Assembly: GCA_023150945.1 (NCBI GenBank)
Contig: JAKLJX010000014.1
Coordinates: forward strand, 62,001 to 126,000
From: a bacterium
Lineage (GTDB): Bacteria; Zhuqueibacterota; Zhuqueibacteria; Zhuqueibacterales; Zhuqueibacteraceae
Direction of reading: 5' to 3'
Length of the DNA: 64,000 nucleotides
The position numbers were made by a program, and so were the translations under genes. Shown here one piece after another: positions 35,596 through 44,525 of the stretch; position 1 is the first letter of the stretch, and every line of letters starts with the position of its first letter. The notes under the pieces were generated by a model, which was given only the letters and a program-made list of their open reading frames with translations, ran no database searches and was not told the DNA's origin.

Positions 35596-36153
35596 TCACC
35601 GCTCGCTGCGGCGTTCTTTTTTGAGGGCGTTGATTTCGTCGCGCAGGCGCGCGGCGTCTTCATAGCGTTCATCCTCGACCGCCTTTTGCAGATCCTCGGT
35701 CAAGCGTTCCATGCGATCCATCGGCCGGTGCTCTTCGGCACGCTCGGTATCCTTGTCGGAAACCGAAGCTTTCTTCATCACTTCATCGGAGACGAAGATC
35801 GGGGCTTGCGTGCGCAAGGCCAGCGCAATGGCGTCGCTGGGCCGGGCATCCACTTCCACGTGTTGGCCGTTGAGCTTGACTCCCACGATGGCATAGTAGG
35901 TGTTTTCGCGCAGATCATTGATGACGACCCGCGACACGCGCGCTTCGATGGAATCCAGCAGGCTTTTCATCAAATCATGCGTGAGCGGGCGGGGCGGAAT
36001 GATATTCTCCATCTGCAGGGCAATCGCCTGGGCTTCCGAGGAACCGACCACGATCGGCAGCCAACGGCTGTGCACGTCATCCTTGAGAATGACGACAAAA
36101 CGATTGGCGGTCGTATCCAGCGTCACGCGGTCAACTCGAACGGATATTAACAT
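35596..36153 (-). CDS. Bifunctional nuclease family (DUF151) protein with UVR motif
   Basis: 185 residues. The DUF151/BFN domain (~1-125) is seen in VRVDRVTLDTTANRFVVILK, LPIVVGSSEAQAIALQ, RPLTHDLMKSLLDSIEA, and the VDARPSDAIALALRTQAPIFV block. A UvrB/UvrC-type motif (~145-180, MERLTEDLQKAVEDERYEDA ... RLRDEINALKK) follows. Members are reported as nucleases in some species and as regulators in others. AGAAGG lies ~9 nt before the ATG at 36153, and a near-consensus promoter is ~100 nt upstream. Confidence 0.92.
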   Translation of the reverse strand: MLISVRVDRVTLDTTANRFVVILKDDVHSRWLPIVVGSSEAQAIALQMENIIPPRPLTHDLMKSLLDSIEARVSRVVINDLRENTYYAIVGVKLNGQHVEVDARPSDAIALALRTQAPIFVSDEVMKKASVSDKDTERAEEHRPMDRMERLTEDLQKAVEDERYEDAARLRDEINALKKERRSER

Positions 36154-36256
36154 GCGACTGAACCTTCTGAGCCGTGCAGGAAGTGTTACAATTATGACAT
36201 GAAGGGCGAAGAATAACTGCGCTGAGGTCGTCATTTCGTCGCGCAATCGACGCGCA

Positions 36257-36285
36257 ATAATAGAAAAATAAACCAAAACTGTCAA
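36257..36285 (-). promoter_or_regulatory. Promoter of the bifunctional-nuclease gene
   Basis: Minus strand TTGACA (36280-36285), 17-nt AT-rich spacer, TATTAT (36257-36262). The predicted leader is about 100 nt. The clpS-GNAT unit lies 49 nt downstream of the nuclease gene and may share this transcript. Confidence 0.8.
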
Positions 36286-36440
36286 GCGAAATAACGGCAG
36301 TTTTGCGCCGAAAAAACAGAGAAAAGCGCGATTGCAGCAGACCAATCAGCTCGCGCCTCAATGAGGCCTCGCGTGCGAAGATCTCCCTCGCCCCGTGCAC
36401 GGTGACGCCGCCTGCAGGTTACGAGGCGTTGACACGGCCG

Positions 36441-36480
36441 GTCTCTGGTCGCGGCGACCGAAGCCGCCACGACCAGAGAC
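36441..36480 (-). terminator. Hairpin terminator of the DPP-IV gene
   Basis: GTCTCTGGTCGCGGCG pairs with the CGCCACGACCAGAGAC side over ~16 bp with one mismatch. It lies directly downstream of the minus-strand stop. No T tract follows, so strength is uncertain. Confidence 0.55.
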
Positions 36481-36490
36481 GGCGGTTCAG

Positions 36491-38674
36491 CTAGAGATTC
36501 CGCAGCAGAAACTCCGTCATCAGGTTGTAAAGATGCACCTGGGTGTCGCGGCCGCCGATGCCGTGGTCTTTGCGCGGATAGACCATCAGTTCGAACGGCT
36601 TGCGCGCATCTTGCAAGGCCAGCGCCAGTTGCATCGCATTGGCGAGATGAACGTTGTCGTCATTGGCACCGTGCACCAGCAGCAATTTGCCCTTGAGATT
36701 GCCGGCATATTTCACCGGTGCGCTGCGCTCATAGCCCGCGGGATTTTGCGCCGGCGTGAGCATATAGCGCTCGGTGTAGATGGTGTCGTAATTGCGCCAA
36801 TCGGTGACCGGCGCCACGCTCACCGCCGCCTTGAACACCTCGCTGCCCTGCAGCAGGCAAAGGGCGGACATGTAGCCGCCATAGCTCCAACCCCAGATGC
36901 CGATGCGGCTGGCATCGACGTAAGGCTGCTGCGCCAGCCACTTGGCTGCCGCGATCTGATCCGTGGTTTCCAGCTCGCCGAGATTCTTGTAGGTCTGCAT
37001 CATGAACTGCTTGCCGCGGCCGCCGGTGCCGCGGTTATCGACCGAGACCACCAGATAGCCCTGTTGCGCCATCATCTGATGCCAATAGCCGCGACTGCCG
37101 CCCCAGCGATTCAACACCGTCTGCGAACCCGGGCCGCCGTACACATACATGAGCACCGGATATTTTTTGGCGGGATCGAAATCCGGCGGCTTGATCATCC
37201 AATAATGCAGCATCACGTTCGCGGCGGTGGTCAACGTGCCGAATTCCATCGGTGGAAGCCGGTAGTCGCGCCGCGCCGGAATGTCATTGGCCTCGATCAC
37301 CTCGATGAGGCTGCCGTCGCTTTTGTGCAGCACGGCTTGCGTGGGCGTGGTGACATTGGAGAAATTGTCAAAATAGTAACCGGCCGAGGGTGACATGTTG
37401 ATGAGATGCCAGCCCTCGCGCGTGGTCAGCCGCTGCAGCCCCGCGCCGTCCGCTTTGATCCGGTAGAGATGGGATTCCAGGTGGCTCTTTTCCGTGGCGC
37501 TGAAGTAGACCGTTTTGTTCCTTTCATCCACGCCTTCGAGCTTGGTGACGCTCCACGCTCCGCGCGTGAGCTGGCGCACGACCTTGCCGTTCATGTCATA
37601 CAAATAGAGATGGGGCCAGCCGTCGCGCCAAGACAGCCACAGCAATTGCTTGCCGCCCGCCAGAAACTGCCAGTCATCATGAATATCAACCCAGCCGTTG
37701 TCCTCCTTTTCTATGAACAGCAGCCGGGTGGCGCCAGTGGCGGCGTCGGCAATCAGAAACTCGAGGTGATTCTGGATGCGATTCAGACGCAGCACCGCCA
37801 ATTCCCGGCTGTACGGCAGCCATTTGATGCGCGGGATGTAGAGGTCCGTTTCCGCGCCCAGGTCAATCCAGCGCGTGCCGCCGTTGGTGCCTGCCACGTC
37901 CACCACGCCGATCTTGACCAGCGAGTTCCGGTCACCCGCTTTGGGATAGCGCATCGGCTCATAGACATTGTGCACCGGGATGAAATCCACCAGCGGAAAG
38001 ACATTCACCTCGCGCTCATCGAGTTGATAGTAGGCGATCTGCCGGCTGTCCGGCGACCAGAAGAAGCCGGTGCGAATGCTGAATTCCTCTTCATAGACCC
38101 AGTCGAACCGGCCGACCAGAATGTGTTCTTCGCCCTCGTTCGTGAGTTGACGCACGCTGCCGCTGGCCAGGTCATGCACCATCAGGTTGTGGTTCTTCAG
38201 ATAGGCGATCTGGCGGCCGTCCGGAGCGAATTGCGGATCGCGCTCTTCGGCCTCGTCGTTGGTGAGTTGTCGCGTGCTTCCCGAGGCCAGGTCATAGAGA
38301 TAAAGATCATTGTTCGAAGGCAGCAGGATGCTTTTGCCGTCCGGCGACCAAAAGTAGTTGCCGAGCACGAAGCGCTTCTCCTGCTTTTGTTCCGCCAGAA
38401 TCGCGACCTTCTTGGAATCGAGCAAAATGCTTCTTTGCTTGCTGGCGGGATCGTAACGCCAGATGTTGAGCGTGCCCTCTTCGCTGCGCCGGAAATAAGT
38501 GAAGGCCTTGCCATCCGGGGTCCATTGCACGGCGCTGGGCAGGGTGCCGCTCAGCTCGCGGGTGCCGAAGATGGTTTCAACGCTGAGTTGCTTTTGCGCC
38601 GGACTGACGGCCGGCAACAAGCAAATGGCCAGGATGGCGGCCAGCCAAACGGTGCTTCGTTTCGCATGCAACAC
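36491..38674 (-). CDS. Prolyl dipeptidyl peptidase IV family (S9B) exopeptidase
   Basis: Exported serine exopeptidase removing Xaa-Pro dipeptides. A signal peptide (STVWLAAILAICLLPAVSPAQ) is followed by the beta-propeller (~40-470), with the N-terminus-binding Glu pair in FDWVYEEEF. The alpha/beta-hydrolase domain (~480-727) holds YVYGGPGSQTV and the catalytic triad: Ser in WGWSYGGYMS, Asp in HGANDDNVH and His in YPRKDHGI. The length (~727) is normal. The start is taken as GTG at 38674, 5 nt behind a perfect AAGGAGG; the ATG five codons upstream would lie on top of that site and is less likely. Confidence 0.94.
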   Translation of the reverse strand: MLHAKRSTVWLAAILAICLLPAVSPAQKQLSVETIFGTRELSGTLPSAVQWTPDGKAFTYFRRSEEGTLNIWRYDPASKQRSILLDSKKVAILAEQKQEKRFVLGNYFWSPDGKSILLPSNNDLYLYDLASGSTRQLTNDEAEERDPQFAPDGRQIAYLKNHNLMVHDLASGSVRQLTNEGEEHILVGRFDWVYEEEFSIRTGFFWSPDSRQIAYYQLDEREVNVFPLVDFIPVHNVYEPMRYPKAGDRNSLVKIGVVDVAGTNGGTRWIDLGAETDLYIPRIKWLPYSRELAVLRLNRIQNHLEFLIADAATGATRLLFIEKEDNGWVDIHDDWQFLAGGKQLLWLSWRDGWPHLYLYDMNGKVVRQLTRGAWSVTKLEGVDERNKTVYFSATEKSHLESHLYRIKADGAGLQRLTTREGWHLINMSPSAGYYFDNFSNVTTPTQAVLHKSDGSLIEVIEANDIPARRDYRLPPMEFGTLTTAANVMLHYWMIKPPDFDPAKKYPVLMYVYGGPGSQTVLNRWGGSRGYWHQMMAQQGYLVVSVDNRGTGGRGKQFMMQTYKNLGELETTDQIAAAKWLAQQPYVDASRIGIWGWSYGGYMSALCLLQGSEVFKAAVSVAPVTDWRNYDTIYTERYMLTPAQNPAGYERSAPVKYAGNLKGKLLLVHGANDDNVHLANAMQLALALQDARKPFELMVYPRKDHGIGGRDTQVHLYNLMTEFLLRNL

Positions 38675-38737
38675 ATGAGCCTCCTTCATTCTGAGATACG
38701 GGGCAAAACCATTTCTACGAATTGGAGAATCCCGGCG

Positions 38738-39745
38738 CTATGGCCGCGAGCCGCCGGCCGGCGAGCTGGAGGGATCAGCCGGCGCTGCCAGCAACGTTTT
38801 GTCATGCGCAAAGGAATGCAGGAATCCCTTGACTTCCTGTTGATACAAAGCCGCATTGGCACGATAGGCGGCGCCGTGGCGCGCGCCCGCGACGACGACG
38901 AACTTCTTGTGCAGGCTGGGCGCGCTCTCGTAAAGCTGCTGCTGCACCGGCAGCGGCATGCGCTCGTCTTCACTGCCGGCAAGAAACAAAAGCGGCCGGT
39001 CGCCGATTTTGCGAAGCGCATTACGCATGTCGAAGGCGCCGTTGCTGAAGCCAATCCGCCAGCGGGTAAACAGGATCACGGCCTCCGCAATCGGAAAGCG
39101 CGGAATGCCGAAGAACAGCTTGGCGTGATGCGCGATGGTGTTTTCAAACGACAAAAAGCTGCTGTCGAGAATCAAGCCGGCAATTTCGGGGGACTCGGCG
39201 GCGGCCAGCATGGTGGCCGCGGTTCCCATCGAAACCGCAAAGGCGACGATGGGTTGCTGCAGCCGCAAGCTGTCGCGAATGAAATGAATCGCGCCCAGCA
39301 CGTCCTGCCGCTCCAAATAGCCCAAACTGGACAACTCGCCGCCGCTGTCGCCGTGCCGCCGGAAATCCAGCACCAGCCCGGCATAGCCGAGCCGGTTGAA
39401 GGCGCAGGCGCGTTCCACCATTTCCAGCTTCGAACGAAACAAGCCATGGCAGTAAATGATCACCACCGGCGAGGAATCCGCCGGCAACCACCAGCCGGCC
39501 AGGGGCGTGCCGTCGGTGGCGTGGATTCTCACAGTCTGATAGGCAACGCCATAATCTTGCGGCGTGGCCACCACCTCGTATTTCAGCGGGCGGGATTTGG
39601 CATGCGTGAGCAGCCACGACAAGCCATAAGGGATCACAAAAAAAACCAACACCACCACGATGATGCCCAGCGCAATCAGCGTGCGCCGCAGCCAGCGCCG
39701 CCAGGGCGAACCGGGCAGCGGAGACGAGGAGGAAGATTTTGGCAT
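38738..39745 (-). CDS. Membrane-anchored alpha/beta hydrolase
   Basis: 335 residues. A basic N-terminus and one TM segment (~20-45, LIALGIIVVVLVFFVIPYGL) are followed by an alpha/beta hydrolase (~75-320): VIIYCHGLFRSK, LDFRRHGDSGG, and the nucleophile region AFAVSMGTAATM (A-x-S-x-G). SEDERMPLPVQQ gives the acid and GARHGAAYRAN the His. It resembles the BEM46/DUF1749-like serine hydrolases. Substrate unknown. The ribosome site at 39745 is weak; longer in-frame starts add no homologous sequence. Confidence 0.83.
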   Translation of the reverse strand: MPKSSSSSPLPGSPWRRWLRRTLIALGIIVVVLVFFVIPYGLSWLLTHAKSRPLKYEVVATPQDYGVAYQTVRIHATDGTPLAGWWLPADSSPVVIIYCHGLFRSKLEMVERACAFNRLGYAGLVLDFRRHGDSGGELSSLGYLERQDVLGAIHFIRDSLRLQQPIVAFAVSMGTAATMLAAAESPEIAGLILDSSFLSFENTIAHHAKLFFGIPRFPIAEAVILFTRWRIGFSNGAFDMRNALRKIGDRPLLFLAGSEDERMPLPVQQQLYESAPSLHKKFVVVAGARHGAAYRANAALYQQEVKGFLHSFAHDKTLLAAPADPSSSPAGGSRP

Positions 39746-39825
39746 AGTTCCGAATTCTTGAGTGATCAATTTTTTTTTCTGCCAAGGGTGATTTTGACCG
39801 CAGCTCTTTGCCAGCGCGCGGGCTC

Positions 39826-41121
39826 TCAATCGCTCTGGTGCACTGAGGCCCGCGCCGCCACGATCAACGCCAATACGCTGCAGCCCGCCGCCACAAAGCA
39901 GATGGCGCTGAAGCCGAAAGTTTGATAAAGCAAACCGCCGGCGGCCGCACTCGCGGCAATGGTGAGTTGCGAAGTGAAATTACGCAGAGCAAGATAAGCG
40001 CCGCGCTGTTGCACCGGCACCAACTCAGTCGACAAAGCCTGAAACGGACCTTCACGCACCGCCAGGAAAATGCCGCCCGCGGCACAGGCCAGGTAAAGCT
40101 GCAGCGGCGTGGCCACATAGGCCAGCACCGGCAGAATGATTGCCAGCAGCGCGCTGCTGAGAACGATGACGCGGCGTTTGCCGAAGCGATCGGCCCACCA
40201 ACCGCCCGTCAAAGCCGTGACTGTCGAGGCCAGCCCGGTGACCAGGAAGACCACGCCAATCGCGGAAGTGGACATGCCGAACCGGTCGGTGAGCCACACG
40301 CCGAGATAGGTGAGCAACAGCGAAGCGGTTGCCGACACCGCCAGCGCGAGCAAGAGTCCTTGACGCGTGCGGGCCGCGCGCCAGTAGTGCGAGTAGGCTT
40401 TGATTTGGCCGGTCACCAGCGGCGCCAGCCTCCAATGAATGGGCCACTGTGCGTTCATAGCGGCCGACATCATGCGGTCAGTTCTTGCGGCACGCAGCGC
40501 GAAGAGGCCGAAAGCCAGGCAGCCGGCAGCGACCGCCAAAACGAGATAAAGCGCACGCCAGCCAAGATTCCCGGCCAACAGCGCGGCTGCCGGCACTCCG
40601 GCAACGGCTGCGGCAAAGTACATCGCGCCAATCCAACCCATGGCGCGGCCGCGTGATTCGTAGGGAAAGAAATCAGCCATCTGCGCGATGACGCCTGCGG
40701 AAATCGCGCCGCCGGCAATGCCCGCGAGCAAGCGCGCACCCAGATAGAACGGGAAAGCCGGCGCCAGCCAGGCGGCCGCCGCGGCCACGGCGAAAATCAA
40801 CGCGGCCCAGCGCAGAAAAGGCAGGCGGCCGAAATGATCGGTGAGCGGTCCGATGACCAACGCGCATGCCGAAGCAGCCACAGCATAAACCGTCACCGCG
40901 ATACCCATGGCGGCAATGGTGGTATGAAAACTTGCCGCCAGCTTCGGCAAAATGGGGGAGATGATTTGTACATCAAGCAAGCCGAGAAACAGCAGGAGCA
41001 GAAGCGCGATGATCACGCCGCGGGAGACGCCGGGTGGCCCGGCCCGCTGCCGCAGGTCGTCCCCGGCGGCAGGGGCGGTGATGAGGGAATGCTCGCGTTT
41101 GCTGTTCGGCGGCGTGATCAT
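39826..41121 (-). CDS. Major facilitator superfamily transporter
   Basis: 431 residues with about 12 TM segments. MFS signatures are GPLTDHFGRLPFL after TM2 (motif A) and WWADRFGKRRV in the second half. LLDVQIISPILPKLAASFHT in TM1 is typical of the drug:H+ antiporter family. It probably exports a drug or metabolite; substrate unknown. The start has no clear ribosome site. Located between the hydrolase and the secreted sorting-tail gene, with no regulator beside it. Confidence 0.87.
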   Translation of the reverse strand: MITPPNSKREHSLITAPAAGDDLRQRAGPPGVSRGVIIALLLLLFLGLLDVQIISPILPKLAASFHTTIAAMGIAVTVYAVAASACALVIGPLTDHFGRLPFLRWAALIFAVAAAAAWLAPAFPFYLGARLLAGIAGGAISAGVIAQMADFFPYESRGRAMGWIGAMYFAAAVAGVPAAALLAGNLGWRALYLVLAVAAGCLAFGLFALRAARTDRMMSAAMNAQWPIHWRLAPLVTGQIKAYSHYWRAARTRQGLLLALAVSATASLLLTYLGVWLTDRFGMSTSAIGVVFLVTGLASTVTALTGGWWADRFGKRRVIVLSSALLAIILPVLAYVATPLQLYLACAAGGIFLAVREGPFQALSTELVPVQQRGAYLALRNFTSQLTIAASAAAGGLLYQTFGFSAICFVAAGCSVLALIVAARASVHQSD

Positions 41122-41197
41122 GAAGAATGCCGGGCATCGTGCTCGTGTGCAGGCGAAGAAATGGTCACACCAGAGGACGATTCCGGTATCAAAATGT

Positions 41198-42853
41198 TCA
41201 TGGCACCACCAGCATTTTCCTGGTGGCGCTGAATTTTTCCGACTCCAGCCGCAACCAGTAAATGCCGCTGCTCACCAAGCGCCCGGCCTGATCCCGGCCG
41301 TTCCAAAAGACCTCGTGGCGGCCGGGAGCAAGCTCGCGTTGCAGGAGCGTGCGAATCTTCTGGCCGATGGTGTTGTAAATCGTCAGCGAAACTTGCGCGG
41401 CTTGCGGCAGTTGCAGGCGGATGCTGGTTTGGTTGGCCCGGGCGGCAGAGCTCAACGCGAAGGGATTGGGATAGTTTTGCTCCAAACTGAAAGCGCGCGG
41501 CAGTTCGCCTTGCTCCGCGACCGCGGTGGTCGCAGTGGAAAAACTATCGATCGCGCTGAACACGGTTGTGCCCGCGGCGGTGGTTTCCACCCGCCAATAG
41601 TAGAGGTTGTTGCGCTTGAGCGATCCGTCGGTGATGGTGAAGCTCGTGTCTGACAGAGACGGCGAGCGAAACACTTGCGTGGTGAGGGTGCGCGAGGTGC
41701 CGTAAACCGCCACGTAGGTGATGGCGTCGCCGTCGGCGTCGCGCGAGGCGCGCCACTGCAGCTTGACGTTGAGCGTGTCCACCCGCGTGCCCCTGGTTGG
41801 CGCGACCAGGACGGCGGCAGTGGGTGCGTCGGGCACGGGCGTGACCGTGACGGTCAAGGTCCCGGTCGCAGAGCCGTTGTCGGCGTCCGTGGCGGTCAGC
41901 CGCAACTGGCCAGTGCCGAAGAAATCACGCGCCGGCCGCAGGCGCAAGCGGCGCTGCGCGGCATTGTAAGAAGTCTTGAGGTTGGCGTCATCGCTCACCT
42001 GCCAGCTTATCAGCGCGTCTGCGCTCTCGACGTCGGAGACATAGTCATCGAGATTGAGAATCTGCGTGGTGTCATCTTCACTGATTGTGACCTTGGCGGG
42101 CAGTTGCAGTTGCGGCAGATCATTGACTGAGAGCACTTCGAGCAAGACGTGCGCGGTGTCGCTCGCCGCCTGGGGATCATAAACCACAAGCGTGACCTGC
42201 TCTGTTCCGAACCAGTTGGGTCGTGGTGAAAAGCGCGCGAGATTGCCGGCCAACAGCGTTGCCGTGATATTCGGGCCTGCCAGCAAAGTCCACGACAAGT
42301 TGTTGTCCGGGTCATTCTCATCCGTCACCGCGCCATTGAGATCTAGATCGAAGTGGGTGTCTTCCGCGAAGCTGTAGCCGGCGCTGAAACTCACGCGCGG
42401 CGGAAAGTTGAACTCCCGGCTCAACACTACCAGCGCATACGCGCCATTGCCAAACGTGCCGTCACCGAGCAAGTAAGCGGCATTCATCGCGACTTCGATC
42501 TGGCTGGCAGCCTTCCACACGCGAAACGACATGGCCTCGCCGCTGCGATAGCCGTCGACTTCGGGCGTGAAGCTGTCGTCCTCCCAAGCCGTCAGGGTCT
42601 GATTCGTCGGCCCGGCCACGACCGCCGCGCCGACGCAAATGCCGGCGGGCGTGAACACACCGACTTCATCGCCATTCGCCAGTGCCGCGCCGTTGATGGT
42701 TGCGGCTTGCACGACGATCGCGTAGTTGTCTTCGGTTTTGGCGCGGTATTGAAAATGCGTCTGCGCCGAAGCCAGGACCGGCCAGAGCATGGCAAAGAGC
42801 AGCGCCGGGCAGGAGCGGCGCGCCAGACGGCCGCATGAGTGAAGACTGGACAT
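41198..42853 (-). CDS. Secreted multi-domain protein (Ig/cadherin-like, FnIII) with C-terminal sorting tail
   Basis: 551 residues. The signal peptide (to ~residue 31, LWPVLASAQ) is followed by a ~110-residue beta domain with GDEVGVFTPAGICVGAAVV (a module often seen in this class of sorting-tail proteins). Two cadherin-like/Ig repeats contain DENDPDNNLSW and ATDADNGSATGTLTVTVTP. An FnIII-like unit (LQWRASRDADGDAITYVAVY) is next. The final FlgD-like tail has NYPNPFALSSAA, LTIYNTIGQKIRTL and WNGRDQAGRLVSSGIYWLRL. GGAGGG lies 5 nt upstream of 42853. Probably a surface or secreted adhesin-like protein. Confidence 0.83.
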   Translation of the reverse strand: MSSLHSCGRLARRSCPALLFAMLWPVLASAQTHFQYRAKTEDNYAIVVQAATINGAALANGDEVGVFTPAGICVGAAVVAGPTNQTLTAWEDDSFTPEVDGYRSGEAMSFRVWKAASQIEVAMNAAYLLGDGTFGNGAYALVVLSREFNFPPRVSFSAGYSFAEDTHFDLDLNGAVTDENDPDNNLSWTLLAGPNITATLLAGNLARFSPRPNWFGTEQVTLVVYDPQAASDTAHVLLEVLSVNDLPQLQLPAKVTISEDDTTQILNLDDYVSDVESADALISWQVSDDANLKTSYNAAQRRLRLRPARDFFGTGQLRLTATDADNGSATGTLTVTVTPVPDAPTAAVLVAPTRGTRVDTLNVKLQWRASRDADGDAITYVAVYGTSRTLTTQVFRSPSLSDTSFTITDGSLKRNNLYYWRVETTAAGTTVFSAIDSFSTATTAVAEQGELPRAFSLEQNYPNPFALSSAARANQTSIRLQLPQAAQVSLTIYNTIGQKIRTLLQRELAPGRHEVFWNGRDQAGRLVSSGIYWLRLESEKFSATRKMLVVP

Positions 42854-42952
42854 GGCATCCCTCCGCTGGGTTGGCGATCACACATCTTGGCAATGCTACG
42901 GCTTCCCGAGGCCCGCATCATCCGGCTGAATTAAGCAAAAAACTTCACGCAA

Positions 42953-43516
42953 TCAAAGTGGAAAATTCGCGTCTCCTCCGGCGTCACTCTCCAGCTTCTC
43001 GACCATCGCGGTTTCGCGGCGGCAGAGCACAAAGCCGGCTTTCTGGTAGAAGGCAAGCGCGTGCGGATGATCGAGCGTGCAGGTGTGCAACCAAAAGCGC
43101 ACGGGCCGGCGCTGCCACACGCGCGGCATGATTTCAGCGAGCAGATACGCTCCCCATCCCCGGCCCAAAAACTCCGGCAGCAAGCCGAAGTAGGCCAGTT
43201 CGACTTCCGGCATACGGCGGAAATCAAGCTCGGCGTAACCGGCGGGCACGCCGGACACGTAGAGTACGTGAACTTCGACCTGCGGGTGTTGAATGATCTC
43301 GGCAAGCGCGGCGTCGGAGAGTTTGCGGCGGTCAATCCAGTTCCACGCCGCGCCCACGGTGTTGTACAGATAGCGATAAAAAGAAACCGTCGGGCGCTGC
43401 GCCTGTACAATGGCGGCCTCGGGGCGGGGCGCCGGCGCCGGGTGCAAGGGAGGTGCGAACATTTCGAGGTGAGTGATCGTCACCGGCAGCAGAGGTTTGG
43501 GCGATGGAGATTGCAT
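42953..43516 (-). CDS. GNAT-family N-acetyltransferase
   Basis: 187 residues from MQSPSPKP. GNAT blocks are YAELDFRRMPEVELAYFGLL, the acetyl-CoA loop PEFLGRGWGAYLLAE (~residues 115-130) and DHPHALAFYQKAGFVL. Unlike most GNATs it has a ~40-residue proline-rich N-terminus, and the start is uncertain because no ribosome site is clear at 43516 or 43564. Substrate unknown. It sits just downstream of the Nudix gene. Confidence 0.8.
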   Translation of the reverse strand: MQSPSPKPLLPVTITHLEMFAPPLHPAPAPRPEAAIVQAQRPTVSFYRYLYNTVGAAWNWIDRRKLSDAALAEIIQHPQVEVHVLYVSGVPAGYAELDFRRMPEVELAYFGLLPEFLGRGWGAYLLAEIMPRVWQRRPVRFWLHTCTLDHPHALAFYQKAGFVLCRRETAMVEKLESDAGGDANFPL

Positions 43517-43588
43517 GGGTGGAGTGATTCTTTTTGTGCCTGTCACAGACGGTTTCATCCGCACACCGGCGGTGGCGCAGCCGCGCCC

Positions 43589-44227
43589 TCAGATCTGCAA
43601 CTCTCTGCTGAGCAAGCCCATGAAGTGATGCAGCACGCGCGCGGTGAAGCCCCAAATGCAGATCGTTTGCCGCGCCGCCGGCCAGTTGTCATGGTGAAAC
43701 TTGAGATGCGGCGCCACGGCCACGTGATAATGCAGATTCAAAAAATCCTCGCGCGAACGGATTTCCAGACTGGGATTGAATTGTTCGAACAGCACGCGCA
43801 CGGGAATCTCGAAGATGGCGGCGACTTCGCGATGGTGGGGAGAATAGCGCAGAACGGCGAGCGGCCGCGCCACATAAACCGCGACATCAAATCCGGTGGT
43901 CATGGTGCTGAACTGGCCCAGGCTGCCCAACACCTCCAACTCGGCCGGCGCCACCCCGATTTCTTCGTGCGTCTCGCGCAGCGCCGTTTCCAGGAGCGAG
44001 CGGTCTTGCGGTTCAAGTCTGCCGCCGGGAAAGGCAATTTGCCCGCCGTGCCGCGAGCCGTCACTGGTTTTCATGATGAAAACCGCCTGCGTCTCGCGTT
44101 GCCCGCCGATTTCCGCCTCGAACAAGATGGCGAGCACCGCCGAATGCCGCAAGCCCGGAACCGGTTCGCGGCGGCGCAGCGGCGCAGTTTGCAACGCGCG
44201 GCTGAGTTCATGCAGCGGAAGATTCAT
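43589..44227 (-). CDS. Nudix hydrolase, CoA-pyrophosphatase (NudL)-like
   Basis: 212 residues. The CoA-pyrophosphatase pattern is present: RHGGQIAFPGGRLEPQD in front of the Nudix box, which reads GRLEPQDRSLLETALRETHE plus EIG (GX5EX7REXXEEXG-like). The 'GGQIAFPGG' block is typical of NudL/YeaB. It probably splits CoA or its oxidised derivatives. The start at 44227 begins at the domain; longer frames contain only an unconserved extension. Confidence 0.88.
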   Translation of the reverse strand: MNLPLHELSRALQTAPLRRREPVPGLRHSAVLAILFEAEIGGQRETQAVFIMKTSDGSRHGGQIAFPGGRLEPQDRSLLETALRETHEEIGVAPAELEVLGSLGQFSTMTTGFDVAVYVARPLAVLRYSPHHREVAAIFEIPVRVLFEQFNPSLEIRSREDFLNLHYHVAVAPHLKFHHDNWPAARQTICIWGFTARVLHHFMGLLSRELQI

Positions 44228-44440
44228 GACGGATAGAATTAGTTGACGATGCACCCGGCAGTTGCACACGCGCAGAATCGACGAGGAGCGGCATAATGTG
44301 TGTACCCGATCAACCCGGCGGCAAGGGCGTTGCGCACGTTTGCCTTTGCCGGTGCCGCGGCAAATTTCACTGCGGCCGGCCGGCGCACGCAACCTAGCAA
44401 ATTTCGCCCAGAGACTCAAGTTTTTTTTCGGGTGGAAAGA

Positions 44441-44470
44441 GAAAAGGCGATGAAGCAAGCTTCATCGCCT
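44441..44470 (-). terminator. Rho-independent terminator of the M23 peptidase gene
   Basis: Perfect 12-bp stem AGGCGATGAAGC / GCTTCATCGCCT with a 2-nt loop, followed on the minus strand by TTTTCTCTTT. Confidence 0.9.
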
Positions 44471-44525
44471 GGAGGGCACAGAGGGTATCGTTGGTGCCTG
44501 CGGCCGCGGGAGTGTTCCCGCGGTT

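Larger units (their letters stand above)
36154..36490. other. Intergenic region between DPP-IV and nuclease genes
   Basis: Contains the promoter at 36257-36285 and the hairpin at 36441-36480. Nothing else was recognised. Confidence 0.5.

Noticed and set aside
37406-39925. Very long plus-strand frame opposite the DPP-IV and hydrolase genes
   Set aside because: It is antisense to two well-recognised enzymes, and its His/Arg/Gln-rich translation is typical of shadow frames.
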